The notes under the pieces were generated by a model. The model worked only from the letters and a program-made list of their open reading frames with translations, searched no databases and was not told where the DNA came from. Source: Hahella ganghwensis DSM 17046 (GTDB lineage Bacteria; Pseudomonadota; Gammaproteobacteria; Pseudomonadales; Oleiphilaceae). Taken from it: a stretch of 46,405 bases of DNA. The DNA lies in contig NZ_AQXX01000089.1 in assembly GCF_000376785.1 (NCBI RefSeq), positions 1 to 46,405 of the forward strand. The letters are read 5' to 3'. The position numbers were made by a program, and so were the translations under genes. Of this stretch, positions 17,675 through 27,341 are shown one piece after another. How positions within the stretch are numbered: the first letter of the stretch is position 1; the number at the start of each line of letters is the position of its first letter.

Positions 17675-20600
17675 GGAGTTTCCCGTCCCTCATCAATGTC
17701 CAACAGGAGATTCTGTAGTGCTTTCGCGTGATCTTCCGCGTCTCGCCACATCCCCCGCTGCGTAGCTTCCAGTAGTCGTTCAGCCATCTCTTCCAGTGCT
17801 GATGGACTGTGCGCCTGCAGAAATTCACGATTGTCCTGATCCAGCACCAGAGTATCGGCAACCTGGGCGTACTGGTAGTCGTCAATCAGATCCGTTGTAG
17901 CGTCGTAGGCGAAGAGATAGTCGATGGTCGCCGACATTTCAAACGCCCCCTTGTAGCCGTGCTCCCGCATGGCAGACAACCATTTGGGGTTTAACACCCG
18001 GCTACGAATCACTCGGTTGAGCTCTTCTTTCAGGGTGCGGATTTTGGGCGCCGCCGGGTTGGAGTGATCTCCGTGGTATATCGCTGGCATTGTGCCCCGA
18101 AAAACGTTCACCGCGTTGGACATGCCCCCCTGGAACTGATAGTAATCGTCCGAGTCCAGCACATCGTGTTCACGGTTGTCCTGGTTTTGGACCACCACTT
18201 CGAGTTGGGATAACCGATGCTGAAATTCTTCTCTGACCTGGATACCATCCCCATGGATCTGGCCATAGGCATAGCCACCCCAATTCACGTAGGCTTCAGC
18301 GAGATCGCCTTTATTCTCCCAGCATCGCTCATCGATCAGCCCCTGCAGTCCTGCCCCATAGGCACCGGGTTTACTGCCGAAAACACGAAAACTGGCTTGC
18401 CGGTGCGCATCTTCGGCACTCATTCCCTGCTCTATGAGCACCTGTTGGCGTTCTTGGATATGTTGCAGTATAAAATTTTCATCGCCCGGCTCTTCCAACT
18501 TGGCAATGGCCTGAACCGCTGCGTCGTATAAGCGAATCACATTGGGAAAAGCATCTCTGAAGAAGCCGGAAACGCGCAAAGTCACATCGACTCTTGGCCG
18601 CTTAAGCAACATGGTAGGCACGATTTCAAAGTCAACCACCCGATGAGATCCTTGCGCCCAGATAGGCTTTAGCCCCATCAAGGCGAATGCCTGAGCAATA
18701 TCGTCACCACCGGTCCTCATTGTCGCCGTTCCCCAGACTGACAGACCCAGTTCTTTTGGGTAATCGCCGTGTTCCTGCAAATGGCGTTCAATCAAGGCTT
18801 GAGCAGAACGTTCGCCAATCGCCCAGGCAGTCGGCGAAGGTATGGCGCGGGAATCGACCGAATAGAAATTTCGACCGGTCGGTAGTGTATCCAGTCGCCC
18901 GCGAGTGGGAGCTCCACTGGGACCAGGCGGGACAAATCGGCCGCTCAACCCGTTCATTAAAGAGTCAATTTCCAGCGAAGCGCTCTGGTGCAAGGCAAAT
19001 ACAATTCGTTCTCTGGTGTATTCCAGCAATGCGAAGGTGGCAGGGAACTCGTGCCTGATCTGGCTTGTATCCTCGGAATCAAGTACATGTTTCCGCATCC
19101 ACTGACTCGCAAGCAGCTCCAGGCGCTCACGGGTATCAGACTCGGTACGCCATGGTTGGTCTGATAATTGATCTAATATCGAGGGCTTGGGACCGGTCCA
19201 GATTGTGCTACCGGCCGCGAGAGGATCAAAAATGTCTTCGTTCTGATAAAGTTCCAGGTCAATGGCAATATTGTGCAATATCCCCCGGCTTTCTGGCGTG
19301 TCTCCGCGAGGAAGTCGCAATAAGGCTACGAGCGTATCACAAAGCTTTTCGTCGTCAGGCAACTCCCCAAGAATGTGAAGTCCATGTCGGATCTGGGCTT
19401 CCTTGATGTCACACAAGTAAGTATCGAGCTCATTCAGAAGCGTTTCATCATCGGAAGCGACCATTTCTTCCGTCATTCCCAACTCATGAATCACGCCTGT
19501 TGATCGGACCAGTTCCAGAATGGTTTCACGCAGCCAGTTTTCCCGGCGTTTATCCAGACCGCTGGCCTGATAGAATTCATCGACCAGTCCTTCAAGCTCC
19601 GCTAGCTCACCATAGGTTTCCGCGCGCGTCATCGGTGGCATCAGATGATCGATAATCACTGCCTGGGCACGGCGCTTGGCTTGAGCGCCTTCGCCGGGAT
19701 CATTGACGATAAACGGATAGAAATGCGGCATTGGCCCCAGAGCAATATCCGGCCAGCAACAGGAGGATAGCGCGGTTCCCTTTCCGGGCAGCCACTCCAG
19801 ATTCCCGTGCTTGCCTACATGCACAATCGCATCCACCTGATAGCAAAAACGCAGCCAGAAATAGAACGCCAGATAGCTGTGAGGAGGAATCAGATCAGGG
19901 TCATGGTAATTGGCCGCCAGATCCCGATCGAAACCTCGCGCCGGTTGAATTCCGATAAAGGTCTCCCCTAACCGGATACCCGACAGCATCAACCTGCCCT
20001 GCCGGTATTTTGGATCCTGTTCCGGGCCACCCCATTGGTCGATGACTGCCTGCTGGCAGGATGCGGGCAACTGGGAAAAGTATTTTTGGTAATCCTCCAG
20101 CGCCAGGCTTTGCCAGCAAGGTAGAAAATGCAGCGTGTTGGGATTATTGGTCACGGATGTGAGCAAGGCTTGAATCAGTTCTGTGCCCGTTGCGGGAATC
20201 TCTCCGGCAGAACCTACTGGATAACCCGCATCCTTAAATGCCCGCAGAATATTGACCACCGATGCCGGAGTATCCAGGCCGACTCCATTGCCAATACGAC
20301 CGTCTTTAGTGGGATAGTTAGCCAGTATCAGGGCGATGCGTTTTTCCTCATTGGATTTAGACGCCAACTGACAATAGCGTCTGGCCAACTCACTGACGAA
20401 TGCCGCCCGTTCCTGATGCAGTGCGTAACGGACAACGGACGCCTGACAACGATCGCTATAATAGTTCTCTGCTTTAAAGCTGACGGCCCGCGTGATGATT
20501 CTACCGTCCATTTCCGGCAGTACCACATGCATGGCTATGTCCCGGCTACGCAGCCCTTGGGTATATTGCTCCCAATCTTCTTCTGCTGTGCTCGACAGGA

Positions 20601-21594
20601 TCAATTGCATCACCGGCAGAGACTCGTCAAAGGGCGAATCAAATTCTGTCGGTTGCGAGGAAAGATCCGAACTGGCAACCCGGTTGATGGCAAACCCGGT
20701 GGTGTTCAGGACCAATTTGGCCTGGGTTTCAGCGATCAGTACGTTCAGTTGCTTCAGGGTATCCGCATCTTTTAACGACGCCACTGATACCGGCAAAGGA
20801 TTCAATCCCTGATTTTCAGTTTGCTCGATCAGTTCATCGAACATCTGAGTGTCAGCGCTTTGCAGGTGGCTGCGGTAGAACAGAAGGAGAACAATGGTCC
20901 CCAGGGGCTCGTTATTGTTGAGAAAACTGCCACCGACGACTGTCCTACCACGATCTCGCTGTAGATCCTGCCATCTCTGCTCCCACCAATGTTGCCCTTC
21001 CGCCAGTGAGAAAGAACGTGATGGCTGTCGGCCACTCTTAGGAACGTAGATCAAGCAATTGGGCAATGGCCTTGGTTCAAGCCAGGACACCGGGAGATCG
21101 AAATAGGTTGCGGCTATAAAATTAAATAACTGACGAGCGTTATGAACCCCGCTTTCACGCAGATAACGCCAAACCCTGCAGGATTCGCTGGCAGCAACTG
21201 TTGACGCCTCTGTTAACGCCTCGTCAGGAGCATCGTCGCCGGGGACGACAATCAACCGGCGACAACACGTTTCCCCATTCCCGGACCACTCCCGGAGCCT
21301 TTCGAAGCCATATTCCCAGTATCCCTGCCCGCCAAGAAGAGAAAGAACAATGACCCTCGCCCGGTCCAGCACCTTGTCCTGATATAGGTCGAACGCTGCC
21401 GGCTTCATCAGATGGGTCCAGTTGGCCAGACGTATGGTCGGATAATCGTCTGGCAGATTTTCCGCCGCATGAGCCAGAGCCGACAGGCTGCTGTCAGCAG
21501 CCGACAGAATCACAATATCTGCCGGCGACTGATTCAGATCGATGATACCTTCGTCATCGACAAATCCGCCGGGTCTGGCCGCAAATAGATGCAT
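17671..21594 (-). CDS. cobN: Cobaltochelatase large subunit CobN
   Basis: The 1307-aa product is full length for the CobN/BchH family. Family marks include YPTKDGRIGNGVGLDTPAS, DAIVHVGKHGNLEWLPGKG (the metal-insertion domain), PAMTRAETYGELAELE-like helices and a C-terminal WGGYAYGQIHGDG with TIDYLFAYDATTDLIDDYQY. CobN inserts cobalt late, into hydrogenobyrinic acid a,c-diamide, using an AAA+ partner. Here that partner is likely the ChlID fusion encoded at 33784-35562 rather than CobS/CobT. The start codon overlaps the cobW stop by one base. Its presence together with CbiX is discussed in the findings. Confidence 0.96.
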   Translation of the reverse strand: MHLFAARPGGFVDDEGIIDLNQSPADIVILSAADSSLSALAHAAENLPDDYPTIRLANWTHLMKPAAFDLYQDKVLDRARVIVLSLLGGQGYWEYGFERLREWSGNGETCCRRLIVVPGDDAPDEALTEASTVAASESCRVWRYLRESGVHNARQLFNFIAATYFDLPVSWLEPRPLPNCLIYVPKSGRQPSRSFSLAEGQHWWEQRWQDLQRDRGRTVVGGSFLNNNEPLGTIVLLLFYRSHLQSADTQMFDELIEQTENQGLNPLPVSVASLKDADTLKQLNVLIAETQAKLVLNTTGFAINRVASSDLSSQPTEFDSPFDESLPVMQLILSSTAEEDWEQYTQGLRSRDIAMHVVLPEMDGRIITRAVSFKAENYYSDRCQASVVRYALHQERAAFVSELARRYCQLASKSNEEKRIALILANYPTKDGRIGNGVGLDTPASVVNILRAFKDAGYPVGSAGEIPATGTELIQALLTSVTNNPNTLHFLPCWQSLALEDYQKYFSQLPASCQQAVIDQWGGPEQDPKYRQGRLMLSGIRLGETFIGIQPARGFDRDLAANYHDPDLIPPHSYLAFYFWLRFCYQVDAIVHVGKHGNLEWLPGKGTALSSCCWPDIALGPMPHFYPFIVNDPGEGAQAKRRAQAVIIDHLMPPMTRAETYGELAELEGLVDEFYQASGLDKRRENWLRETILELVRSTGVIHELGMTEEMVASDDETLLNELDTYLCDIKEAQIRHGLHILGELPDDEKLCDTLVALLRLPRGDTPESRGILHNIAIDLELYQNEDIFDPLAAGSTIWTGPKPSILDQLSDQPWRTESDTRERLELLASQWMRKHVLDSEDTSQIRHEFPATFALLEYTRERIVFALHQSASLEIDSLMNGLSGRFVPPGPSGAPTRGRLDTLPTGRNFYSVDSRAIPSPTAWAIGERSAQALIERHLQEHGDYPKELGLSVWGTATMRTGGDDIAQAFALMGLKPIWAQGSHRVVDFEIVPTMLLKRPRVDVTLRVSGFFRDAFPNVIRLYDAAVQAIAKLEEPGDENFILQHIQERQQVLIEQGMSAEDAHRQASFRVFGSKPGAYGAGLQGLIDERCWENKGDLAEAYVNWGGYAYGQIHGDGIQVREEFQHRLSQLEVVVQNQDNREHDVLDSDDYYQFQGGMSNAVNVFRGTMPAIYHGDHSNPAAPKIRTLKEELNRVIRSRVLNPKWLSAMREHGYKGAFEMSATIDYLFAYDATTDLIDDYQYAQVADTLVLDQDNREFLQAHSPSALEEMAERLLEATQRGMWRDAEDHAKALQNLLLDIDEGRETP

Positions 21595-22712
21595 CAGCTG
21601 ACGGTTTCCAGCTCTGCCCGCTTTAATGCATCGGTCAGCCCCGCGGTATCCAGCTCTTTGCCAATTACGACCAAACGGGTGTGGCGGGGCTCTCCCTCAC
21701 GCCACAACCGGTCAAAATGGACGTCGAGACGTTCGCCGACGGCCTGCATCACCTGCCGCATGGGTTTGCCCGGTACCGCGGCAAAGCCCTTGGCCCGATA
21801 AATAGCATGCTCTTTCAACAGATTCTGCAATTGACTCCGCAGTTTGTCTGCATCGACCTCCCCCAGAGTGATCACGCAGGAATCAAAGTGATCGTGAGCG
21901 TGCTCATGGTGTTCGCCGTGTTCGTGGTGGTGGTCATGATGATTATGAACATCATTGATCCGGGATTCGCTTTCCGCCTCGATGCCCAACAGCATCTCCA
22001 GCGGTAATTGATCGTTGATGAAATCACCGTGACTGATGTATACCGTTTTCACCGACGCCGGCACTTTTCTCGACACGATGCCTCTTACCAACTCGCGCTC
22101 ATTTTCACTGAGCAGATCGTTTTTACCCACCAATACCATATCAGCCGCACTCAACTGGTCGTCCAGCAGCTCCTGCAAGGTGGGATCATGGTCCAGGTTT
22201 TCATCAGCCAGCCTTTGCGCCTGAACTTTTTCCTCATCATTGGCGAAGCGACCCGCGGCCACGGCCGGACCGTCGATCAGGGTAATGACCGCATCGACCG
22301 TACAATGCTGCTTAATGTCAGGCCAGTTGAAGGCTTGTACCAAAGGCTTGGGCAGTGCCAGTCCGCTGGTTTCAATCAGGATGTGGTCGATATCCTCCCG
22401 ACGCGCGACCAGTTGCTGCATGACGGGAAGAAACTCTTCCTCCACAGTGCAACAGATACAGCCGTTGGCCAGTTCGTATATCCCATTGCCAGCCCCTGAC
22501 TCATTTGGTCCGGTGGCGCCTGCTCCCTCTTCTTCACAATCCAACGGGCAGCTGCGCAGAAGATCCGCGTCAATATCCAATTCTCCGAATTCATTGACGA
22601 TGACGGCAATTCGTTTACCGGCCGCCTGCTTTAAGATATTGGACAACAGCGTGGTTTTTCCGCTGCCGAGAAATCCAGTCACAATGGTCGCGGGGATTTT
22701 ATTCAGTTGCAT
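21594..22712 (-). CDS. cobW: Cobalamin-pathway GTPase/metallochaperone CobW
   Basis: The 372-aa product belongs to the COG0523 G3E GTPases. A Walker A motif (VTGFLGSGKTTLLSN) starts near residue 12, followed by VNEFGELDID and the metal-binding CxCC motif (ANGCICCTVEEEFLP). GTPase signatures ETSGLALPKPLV and GKNDLL come next. A His-rich linker (DVHNHHDHHHEHGEHHEHAHD, trimmed) precedes the CobW C-terminal domain. It probably delivers cobalt to CobN in the cytosol. The ATG at 22712 is preferred to 22718 because AGGA is 6 nt from it. It lies 74 bases after cobM, the largest gap in this half of the operon. Confidence 0.94.
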   Translation of the reverse strand: MQLNKIPATIVTGFLGSGKTTLLSNILKQAAGKRIAVIVNEFGELDIDADLLRSCPLDCEEEGAGATGPNESGAGNGIYELANGCICCTVEEEFLPVMQQLVARREDIDHILIETSGLALPKPLVQAFNWPDIKQHCTVDAVITLIDGPAVAAGRFANDEEKVQAQRLADENLDHDPTLQELLDDQLSAADMVLVGKNDLLSENERELVRGIVSRKVPASVKTVYISHGDFINDQLPLEMLLGIEAESESRINDVHNHHDHHHEHGEHHEHAHDHFDSCVITLGEVDADKLRSQLQNLLKEHAIYRAKGFAAVPGKPMRQVMQAVGERLDVHFDRLWREGEPRHTRLVVIGKELDTAGLTDALKRAELETVS

Positions 22713-22786
22713 AGTCATTCCTGTCCGATCGAAGTTGTCTTTGGCGGTTGTAGCGTTGTTCGAGGTTCAAGGTTCAGGGTTCATCG

Positions 22787-23575
22787 CTATCGTTTGACGG
22801 TCCGGGGCTCGGATGGTTTCACCCTGGGCCGGTATATGTGTGCCTGGTTCTGGTCATAGAGGTAGGAATCGCTGAACGCATCCGTATTCAATACCCGGCC
22901 TACCAATATCAATGAAGTGCGAGTGAATTTTTTGGCCCGCACTTTCTCTACAATGTCACCGAGTGTGCCCGTTACTTTGTCCTGATCAGGCCAGGAAGTG
23001 CGATAGCAAACCGCCACCGGGCAGTCCTCACCGTAATGGGGAATCAGTTCCTCAACAACTTTATGGATGCGAGTAACCCCCAGGTGTATTGCCAGTGTTG
23101 CACCGCTTCTGGCCAGTTCCGGGAGACGCTCACGTTCTGGAAACGGCGTCTTGCCTTCAAATCGGGTCATGATGATGGTTTGAGAAACCCCTGACAGGGT
23201 CAGTTCTTTCCCCAGCCATGCAGCAGATGCTGAGGTAGCGGTAACACCGGGGATGACTTCATAGTCGATGCCAAGAGACTCCAGCCGCCGGATCTGCTCG
23301 CCGATCGCACCGTAGACCGAGGGGTCGCCAGAGTGTACTCGTGCCACATCCTGGCCCTGTTCACATGCGTTCTGTATATGTTCGATTATCTCCTCAAGAT
23401 CCAGAGAGGCGGTATCAATAATTTGTTTAGCGCGGCCTTCAGCTATTTCGAGAATTTCTCTGGGCACCAATGAACCTGCATAAAGAACCACCGGACATTG
23501 CGCGATGAGCCGCTGCCCTTTGACAGTGATCAACTCCGGATCTCCCGGGCCGGCGCCGATGAAATAGACTTTCAT
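22787..23575 (-). CDS. cobM: Precorrin-4 / cobalt-precorrin-4 C11-methyltransferase
   Basis: The 262-aa product is a tetrapyrrole methylase (PF00590) beginning MKVYFIGAGPGDPELITVKG. The CobM/CbiF subgroup is indicated by VLYAGSLVPREILE, DVARVHSGDPSVYGAIGEQI, YEVIPGVTATSASAAWLGKE and TIIMTRFEGKTPFPE. It transfers a methyl group from S-adenosylmethionine to C11 of the ring-contracted intermediate. The ATG at 23575 forms an ATGA overlap with the cobJ stop. The frame is open upstream inside cobJ, but that extension is not homologous. Confidence 0.95.
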   Translation of the reverse strand: MKVYFIGAGPGDPELITVKGQRLIAQCPVVLYAGSLVPREILEIAEGRAKQIIDTASLDLEEIIEHIQNACEQGQDVARVHSGDPSVYGAIGEQIRRLESLGIDYEVIPGVTATSASAAWLGKELTLSGVSQTIIMTRFEGKTPFPERERLPELARSGATLAIHLGVTRIHKVVEELIPHYGEDCPVAVCYRTSWPDQDKVTGTLGDIVEKVRAKKFTRTSLILVGRVLNTDAFSDSYLYDQNQAHIYRPRVKPSEPRTVKR

Positions 23576-24375
23576 GCCGACTCCTTGTGTTGTGTGGGAG
23601 ACCACAATTTTCTATAGCCTCGGGGGGTGTATACCCATTCTTTCGTTCCGTTGATAATGTGCCTGGATTCGCTGTTGCCAACAGACACCAGCGTAAACAT
23701 GTCTACGTCGCCTGCATCGAGTTCTGCCAGGGTGATAATGGCAATCGATTCGTCTTCCCGGGTCAGCTGGCGGCCGATGAATACCGGCGTTTCTGAAGGC
23801 CGGTGTTTAAGCAGAATGTCCCTGGCATGGTTTAACTGCCAGTGACGCTTTTTGGATACCGGGTTGTAGAAAGAAATGACAAAATCACCGGCTCCCGCAT
23901 GTTCGATACGGTTAACGATGGTGTCCCATGGCGTCAGGAGATCGGACAGTGAAATCGTACAGAAATCATGCCCCAAAAGAGCTCCCACCCGGCCGGCTCC
24001 CGCCTGCATGGCCGAGATTCCGGGAATCACTTCTATTTCCACATTCAGCCATTCCGGATGATGCTCCAGACCCTGTAACTGCTGATCCAGCAACTCGAAC
24101 ACCAACGTTGCCATGGCGTAGATACCGATATCACCGCTGGAGATCAGTGACACCGTCTTTCCCGAGGCGGCCAGATCAAGGGCCAACCGAGCTCTGCCGG
24201 TTTCCTCGCCAAGGGGAAGGTCATGGTGGGATTTACCGGAACATATCGCCCCCAACAGATTAAGATAAAGACCATAGGCCACCAGATCAGTGGATGATTC
24301 AATGGCCTTACGGGCTTTTGGGGTGACCAGTTCAGGATCACCGGGACCTGACCCGATAACGAATAATTTACCCAT
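23572..24375 (-). CDS. cobJ: Precorrin-3B / cobalt-precorrin-3 C17-methyltransferase
   Basis: The 267-aa tetrapyrrole methylase begins MGKLFVIGSGPGDPELVTPK. It carries the CobJ/CbiH marks LVAYGLYLNLLG, VSLISSGDIGIYAMATLVFE, VEVIPGISAMQAGAGRVGAL-like sequence, FCTISLSDLLTPWDTIVNRI and FVISFYNPVSKKRHWQL. It methylates C17 with ring contraction. In the oxygen-independent route CbiH does this on cobalt-precorrin-3 without CobG. The fused iron-sulphur domain of some CbiH proteins is absent. It overlaps cbiG by 8 bases and cobM by 4. Confidence 0.94.
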   Translation of the reverse strand: MGKLFVIGSGPGDPELVTPKARKAIESSTDLVAYGLYLNLLGAICSGKSHHDLPLGEETGRARLALDLAASGKTVSLISSGDIGIYAMATLVFELLDQQLQGLEHHPEWLNVEIEVIPGISAMQAGAGRVGALLGHDFCTISLSDLLTPWDTIVNRIEHAGAGDFVISFYNPVSKKRHWQLNHARDILLKHRPSETPVFIGRQLTREDESIAIITLAELDAGDVDMFTLVSVGNSESRHIINGTKEWVYTPRGYRKLWSPTQHKESA

Positions 24376-25204
24376 TTTTCAATTCAGCATTTAGTTTGTG
24401 TTTAAAGGAGTTTTGTTTGTCGGCAGAAGAGTTTTGTTCGATAGGCGCAGGTGGATAGCTTCTGGCAATGGCACAGGTGGCTCTCCGGCTCTTTTGTTTG
24501 TTCAGAACCAGCTCAGCCTGTTCTCCTGTCGCGTTTCCGGCGGCATATAACGCGGCGGATTCCGCCACTCCATAAACCCCCACCGTGTTATAAACATACT
24601 CAGATCGGGTGCTTAATAACCCCTCCATGGTACTCAAGCTGGCCTTACTCCAGGTATGAAAGGGTCTATCCAGGTTTTCTGCCAGAGCGATTAATCCCTG
24701 CTCATCGGCCTTGATATCGATACTGTTGATCGACTGGATCTGGGTGATTGAGAGTCCTGCATCGTCCAGGCAGTGCTGCAGCAATTCCTGGAGTTCATCC
24801 TTGGAACAATCGCGTTCGCACCCCATCCCGACGGTATATATCGGGTCCAGATAGCGGCTGGCGGTTGTGACCACAAGCTGCGCCTCAAGCAACTGAGCGA
24901 TTTCCTTTCCCCACTGGTTGGCGCCTCCCTCATGACCGGAAAGCAACGGAATAACGAATTGTCCTGCTTCATCCAATACCAATACCGGGGGATCTTCCTG
25001 TTTCGATCGGATCACCGGCGCCAGAGTTCTGACGACAATGCCAGTGGCACAAATCAGAATCAGTCGATCCCCGTTAGTGAATGCCTGTTGTACCCGCTCG
25101 GTAAAGGGCTGTGGTTTGTACCAAAGCTCACTGCCAGTCAGTTGCGACGTCAGGAAGTTACCCAACTTTCTGCCAGCTTCCGTTAACGCCAGGACACGAA
25201 TCAC
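24368..25204 (-). CDS. cbiG: Cobalt-precorrin-5A hydrolase CbiG, apparently without the middle domain
   Basis: CbiG opens the delta-lactone of cobalt-precorrin-5A and releases acetaldehyde in the oxygen-independent pathway. The N-terminal domain is seen as LICATGIVVRTLAPVIRSKQ and VIPLLSGHEGGANQWGKEIA. The C-terminal CobE-like domain starts YTVGMGCERDCSKDELQELL and ends near RATCAIAR. At 278 aa the protein is shorter than typical CbiG, and only a short stretch separates the two domains, so the family's middle domain seems to be missing. The last 30 residues are low complexity (Ser, Lys, Asn). The GTG start overlaps the cobI stop. Its presence argues for an early-cobalt ring contraction route. 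Confidence 0.9.
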   Translation of the reverse strand: MIRVLALTEAGRKLGNFLTSQLTGSELWYKPQPFTERVQQAFTNGDRLILICATGIVVRTLAPVIRSKQEDPPVLVLDEAGQFVIPLLSGHEGGANQWGKEIAQLLEAQLVVTTASRYLDPIYTVGMGCERDCSKDELQELLQHCLDDAGLSITQIQSINSIDIKADEQGLIALAENLDRPFHTWSKASLSTMEGLLSTRSEYVYNTVGVYGVAESAALYAAGNATGEQAELVLNKQKSRRATCAIARSYPPAPIEQNSSADKQNSFKHKLNAELKNG

Positions 25205-25953
25205 CCGAGATCCTCCGTTCGACGTTGTGGCGTAATTACAAACAGCGAAAAATAGGGGCCAGCCTGTCCCGGAGCTTCCCGGTCCAGCGTGGTGACATCG
25301 TTCACAATGCGTTCGTTGTCGCGACCGATATACTCCAGGTAGGACGCCTGCGCCAGTCGTCCGCTCTCCGCCAATAATTTGAGAATGCGCTGGCGGGACT
25401 TCCCGGCTTTCATGATCACAACGCTGTCATAGCTGCCGAGTGTGTTTAGAATCGAGGCATCAGAATGCCGCCCGCTGATCACAGAATAAGACTCTTTCAG
25501 TAATGTGAGAGGCAGGCTGAGTGCGGCGGATGCCGCCTGAGGTGACGATATTCCCGGCACCACCATACATCGGCAATCCGATTGCAGGCGATTCAGCAGG
25601 TAAGCAAACGACCCAAAAAACAGCGGATCCCCCTCACAAAGAAACACCACGGTTAGTCCGGCAGACACATGCTCTCTGATCAATATTGCCGCCTCATCAT
25701 AGACGGCGTTCGCAATTCGCCGGTCTTCGCACATAGGCAGCTCTATCGGCATTTCGGTTTGCGAGGGATCGGCCTCTTTCAGGACCTGAGCCGCAATCTG
25801 TCGGGCCTGGGAATGACCTTGATCATTGCACAGATAAGCCACCACATCGGCTTCCCTGATCAATCGCGCAGCTTTCAGCGTTAACAATTCCGGATCGCCC
25901 GGGCCGACCCCAACACCGTAAAAACATCCTGTCTCTGACTTCGAATTGTTCAT
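25201..25953 (-). CDS. cobI: Precorrin-2 / cobalt-factor II C20-methyltransferase
   Basis: The 250-aa product is the CobI/CbiL tetrapyrrole methylase. It begins with GCFYGVGVGPGDPELLTLKA, followed by IPIELPM-like strand residues, VVFLCEGDPLFFGSFAYLLN, CMVVPGISSPQAASAALSLP and VVIMKAGKSRQRILKLLAES. It adds the methyl at C20 that is later lost on ring contraction. Sequence alone does not decide whether it uses metal-free precorrin-2 or cobalt-factor II. It starts two bases after the cbiET stop and overlaps cbiG (GTGA). Confidence 0.94.
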   Translation of the reverse strand: MNNSKSETGCFYGVGVGPGDPELLTLKAARLIREADVVAYLCNDQGHSQARQIAAQVLKEADPSQTEMPIELPMCEDRRIANAVYDEAAILIREHVSAGLTVVFLCEGDPLFFGSFAYLLNRLQSDCRCMVVPGISSPQAASAALSLPLTLLKESYSVISGRHSDASILNTLGSYDSVVIMKAGKSRQRILKLLAESGRLAQASYLEYIGRDNERIVNDVTTLDREAPGQAGPYFSLFVITPQRRTEDLG

Positions 25954-25955
25954 AC

Positions 25956-27341
25956 CTATCCCCTTCCTGCCCTGTCCCTTCCTGCTACGAACACATCTGA
26001 GATTTCTTCATAGCGTTCCTGGCCGTCTATCGATGTCTCGTCCGGAAGTTGGGCGGTAGATTGCTTATCCGGTGAATTGGCGAGCCGCTTGATAAAGCGG
26101 AACAAGGTGACAGGCAAAACCGGACGGTAGATCAACTGATCAGACAGGAAGCCCCCTTTACTGACAGCGATCTGACAGGTCTCAGGTTTAGCGTCTGCTG
26201 CCAGATTCCGCTGCGTCAGAAACGTCATAAACTGATGTCGGGTGTTTTCAGTCACTGCTGAGGCCACCAATACCCCACCTGGAGGAAGCATTTCCCAGGT
26301 CTGAGCCAAAAGTTCAGGCAGTCGCCCGTCACTGCCGCCAATAAACACTTTGTTCGGATGTGAAAGCCCTTCCAGTATTTCTGGCGCCCGCCCCGGCTGG
26401 ACGCTCAGGTTACTGACGACTCCAAAGCGGCGCCGGTTTTTTTCCAGGTGTTTCAGTCGTTCAGTATGTTGCTCAATCGCAATGACCTGACAACACTCAT
26501 TCCAATAAGCAAGCTCAATCGCCACCGAACCACAGCCGGCTCCAATGTCCCAGATAACGTCATCATTGGACGGCTGCAGCAGGGACAGGATATTGAGCCG
26601 GACCTCTCTTTTGGTGATCATTCCCTTTCCTGGTTCGGTCCCTGTCTCAAAATGGTCATCGGGGATACCGGGGAATTCCGGTAGCACCCCACCATCACCA
26701 CGGGTTTCTATGACCGTGATATGCAAGGGGTCGAATAATTGAACTGATTGGGCGAGCTCTGACGCATCAAAGTGGCTCAGCCTCTGATTTTCATAGCCCA
26801 TGGATTCGCATACGACGAGTTTGGACTGCTCAAACCCGGCAGCCACGCATTCCCTCGCCAGTACTTGTGGCGTACTGTATTTGTCAGTGAGCACCACCAA
26901 TGTATGGCGATGTTTGAGAACCGTCCGGATACGCTCCATGGGGCGTCCATGGAGGCTAATTACTTCTACATCCTGAAGAGAAAGACCGAGGGCATGACAG
27001 GCTGCCTGGATGCTGGACACGGCAGGATAGAAAAACAACTGCTCCGGCGGAATATGGCGACTCAGCCATCTCCCAATGCCGTAATACAAGGGATCGCCGG
27101 AAGCCAGTATCACAGTGTGGCCTCTGTTCGACTCCTGGCTGAGCGCTGATTCCAGATACAAAGCCAACTCTGACAGCGGGGGCAGCTCCAGGGTCTGTTG
27201 CTGCTGCAGAAGCGTTTCCACCACCTTGAGCTGGCGGGCGGAGCCAATCACCCGATCGGCGTTCTCTAGAGCCTGCAGCGCTTTCTGGCTGAGCTCCGGT
27301 GTTTCCGTCACGCCAAGTCCGATCACATGGATTGAGTTCAA
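25956..27341 (-). CDS. cobL: Fused precorrin-6Y C5,15-methyltransferase (decarboxylating), CbiET/CobL
   Basis: The product (461 aa) joins two enzymes. The N-terminal CbiE tetrapyrrole methylase shows IHVIGLGVTETPELSQKALQ, VILASGDPLYYGIGRWLSRH and VEVISLHGRPMERI. The C-terminal CbiT methyltransferase/decarboxylase shows MITKREVRLNILSLLQPSND, IWDIGAGCGSVAIELAYWNE and VFIGGSDGRLPELLAQTWEM. Together they methylate C5 and C15 and decarboxylate the ring C acetate. A 40-residue non-conserved tail follows. The start is taken as TTG 27341, which has AAAGGAG 7 nt upstream and overlaps the cobH stop. The open frame to 27431 lies inside cobH. Confidence 0.93.
   Translation of the reverse strand: MNSIHVIGLGVTETPELSQKALQALENADRVIGSARQLKVVETLLQQQQTLELPPLSELALYLESALSQESNRGHTVILASGDPLYYGIGRWLSRHIPPEQLFFYPAVSSIQAACHALGLSLQDVEVISLHGRPMERIRTVLKHRHTLVVLTDKYSTPQVLARECVAAGFEQSKLVVCESMGYENQRLSHFDASELAQSVQLFDPLHITVIETRGDGGVLPEFPGIPDDHFETGTEPGKGMITKREVRLNILSLLQPSNDDVIWDIGAGCGSVAIELAYWNECCQVIAIEQHTERLKHLEKNRRRFGVVSNLSVQPGRAPEILEGLSHPNKVFIGGSDGRLPELLAQTWEMLPPGGVLVASAVTENTRHQFMTFLTQRNLAADAKPETCQIAVSKGGFLSDQLIYRPVLPVTLFRFIKRLANSPDKQSTAQLPDETSIDGQERYEEISDVFVAGRDRAGRG

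Noticed and set aside
20128-20775. Plus-strand open frame of 215 codons
   Set aside because: It is fully antisense to cobN, which has strong family motifs in its own frame; the composition is shadow-like.
22758-22786. Short repeated AGGTTCA-like units between cobW and cobM
   Set aside because: Three imperfect 7-8 base units are too short and variable to call a functional repeat.
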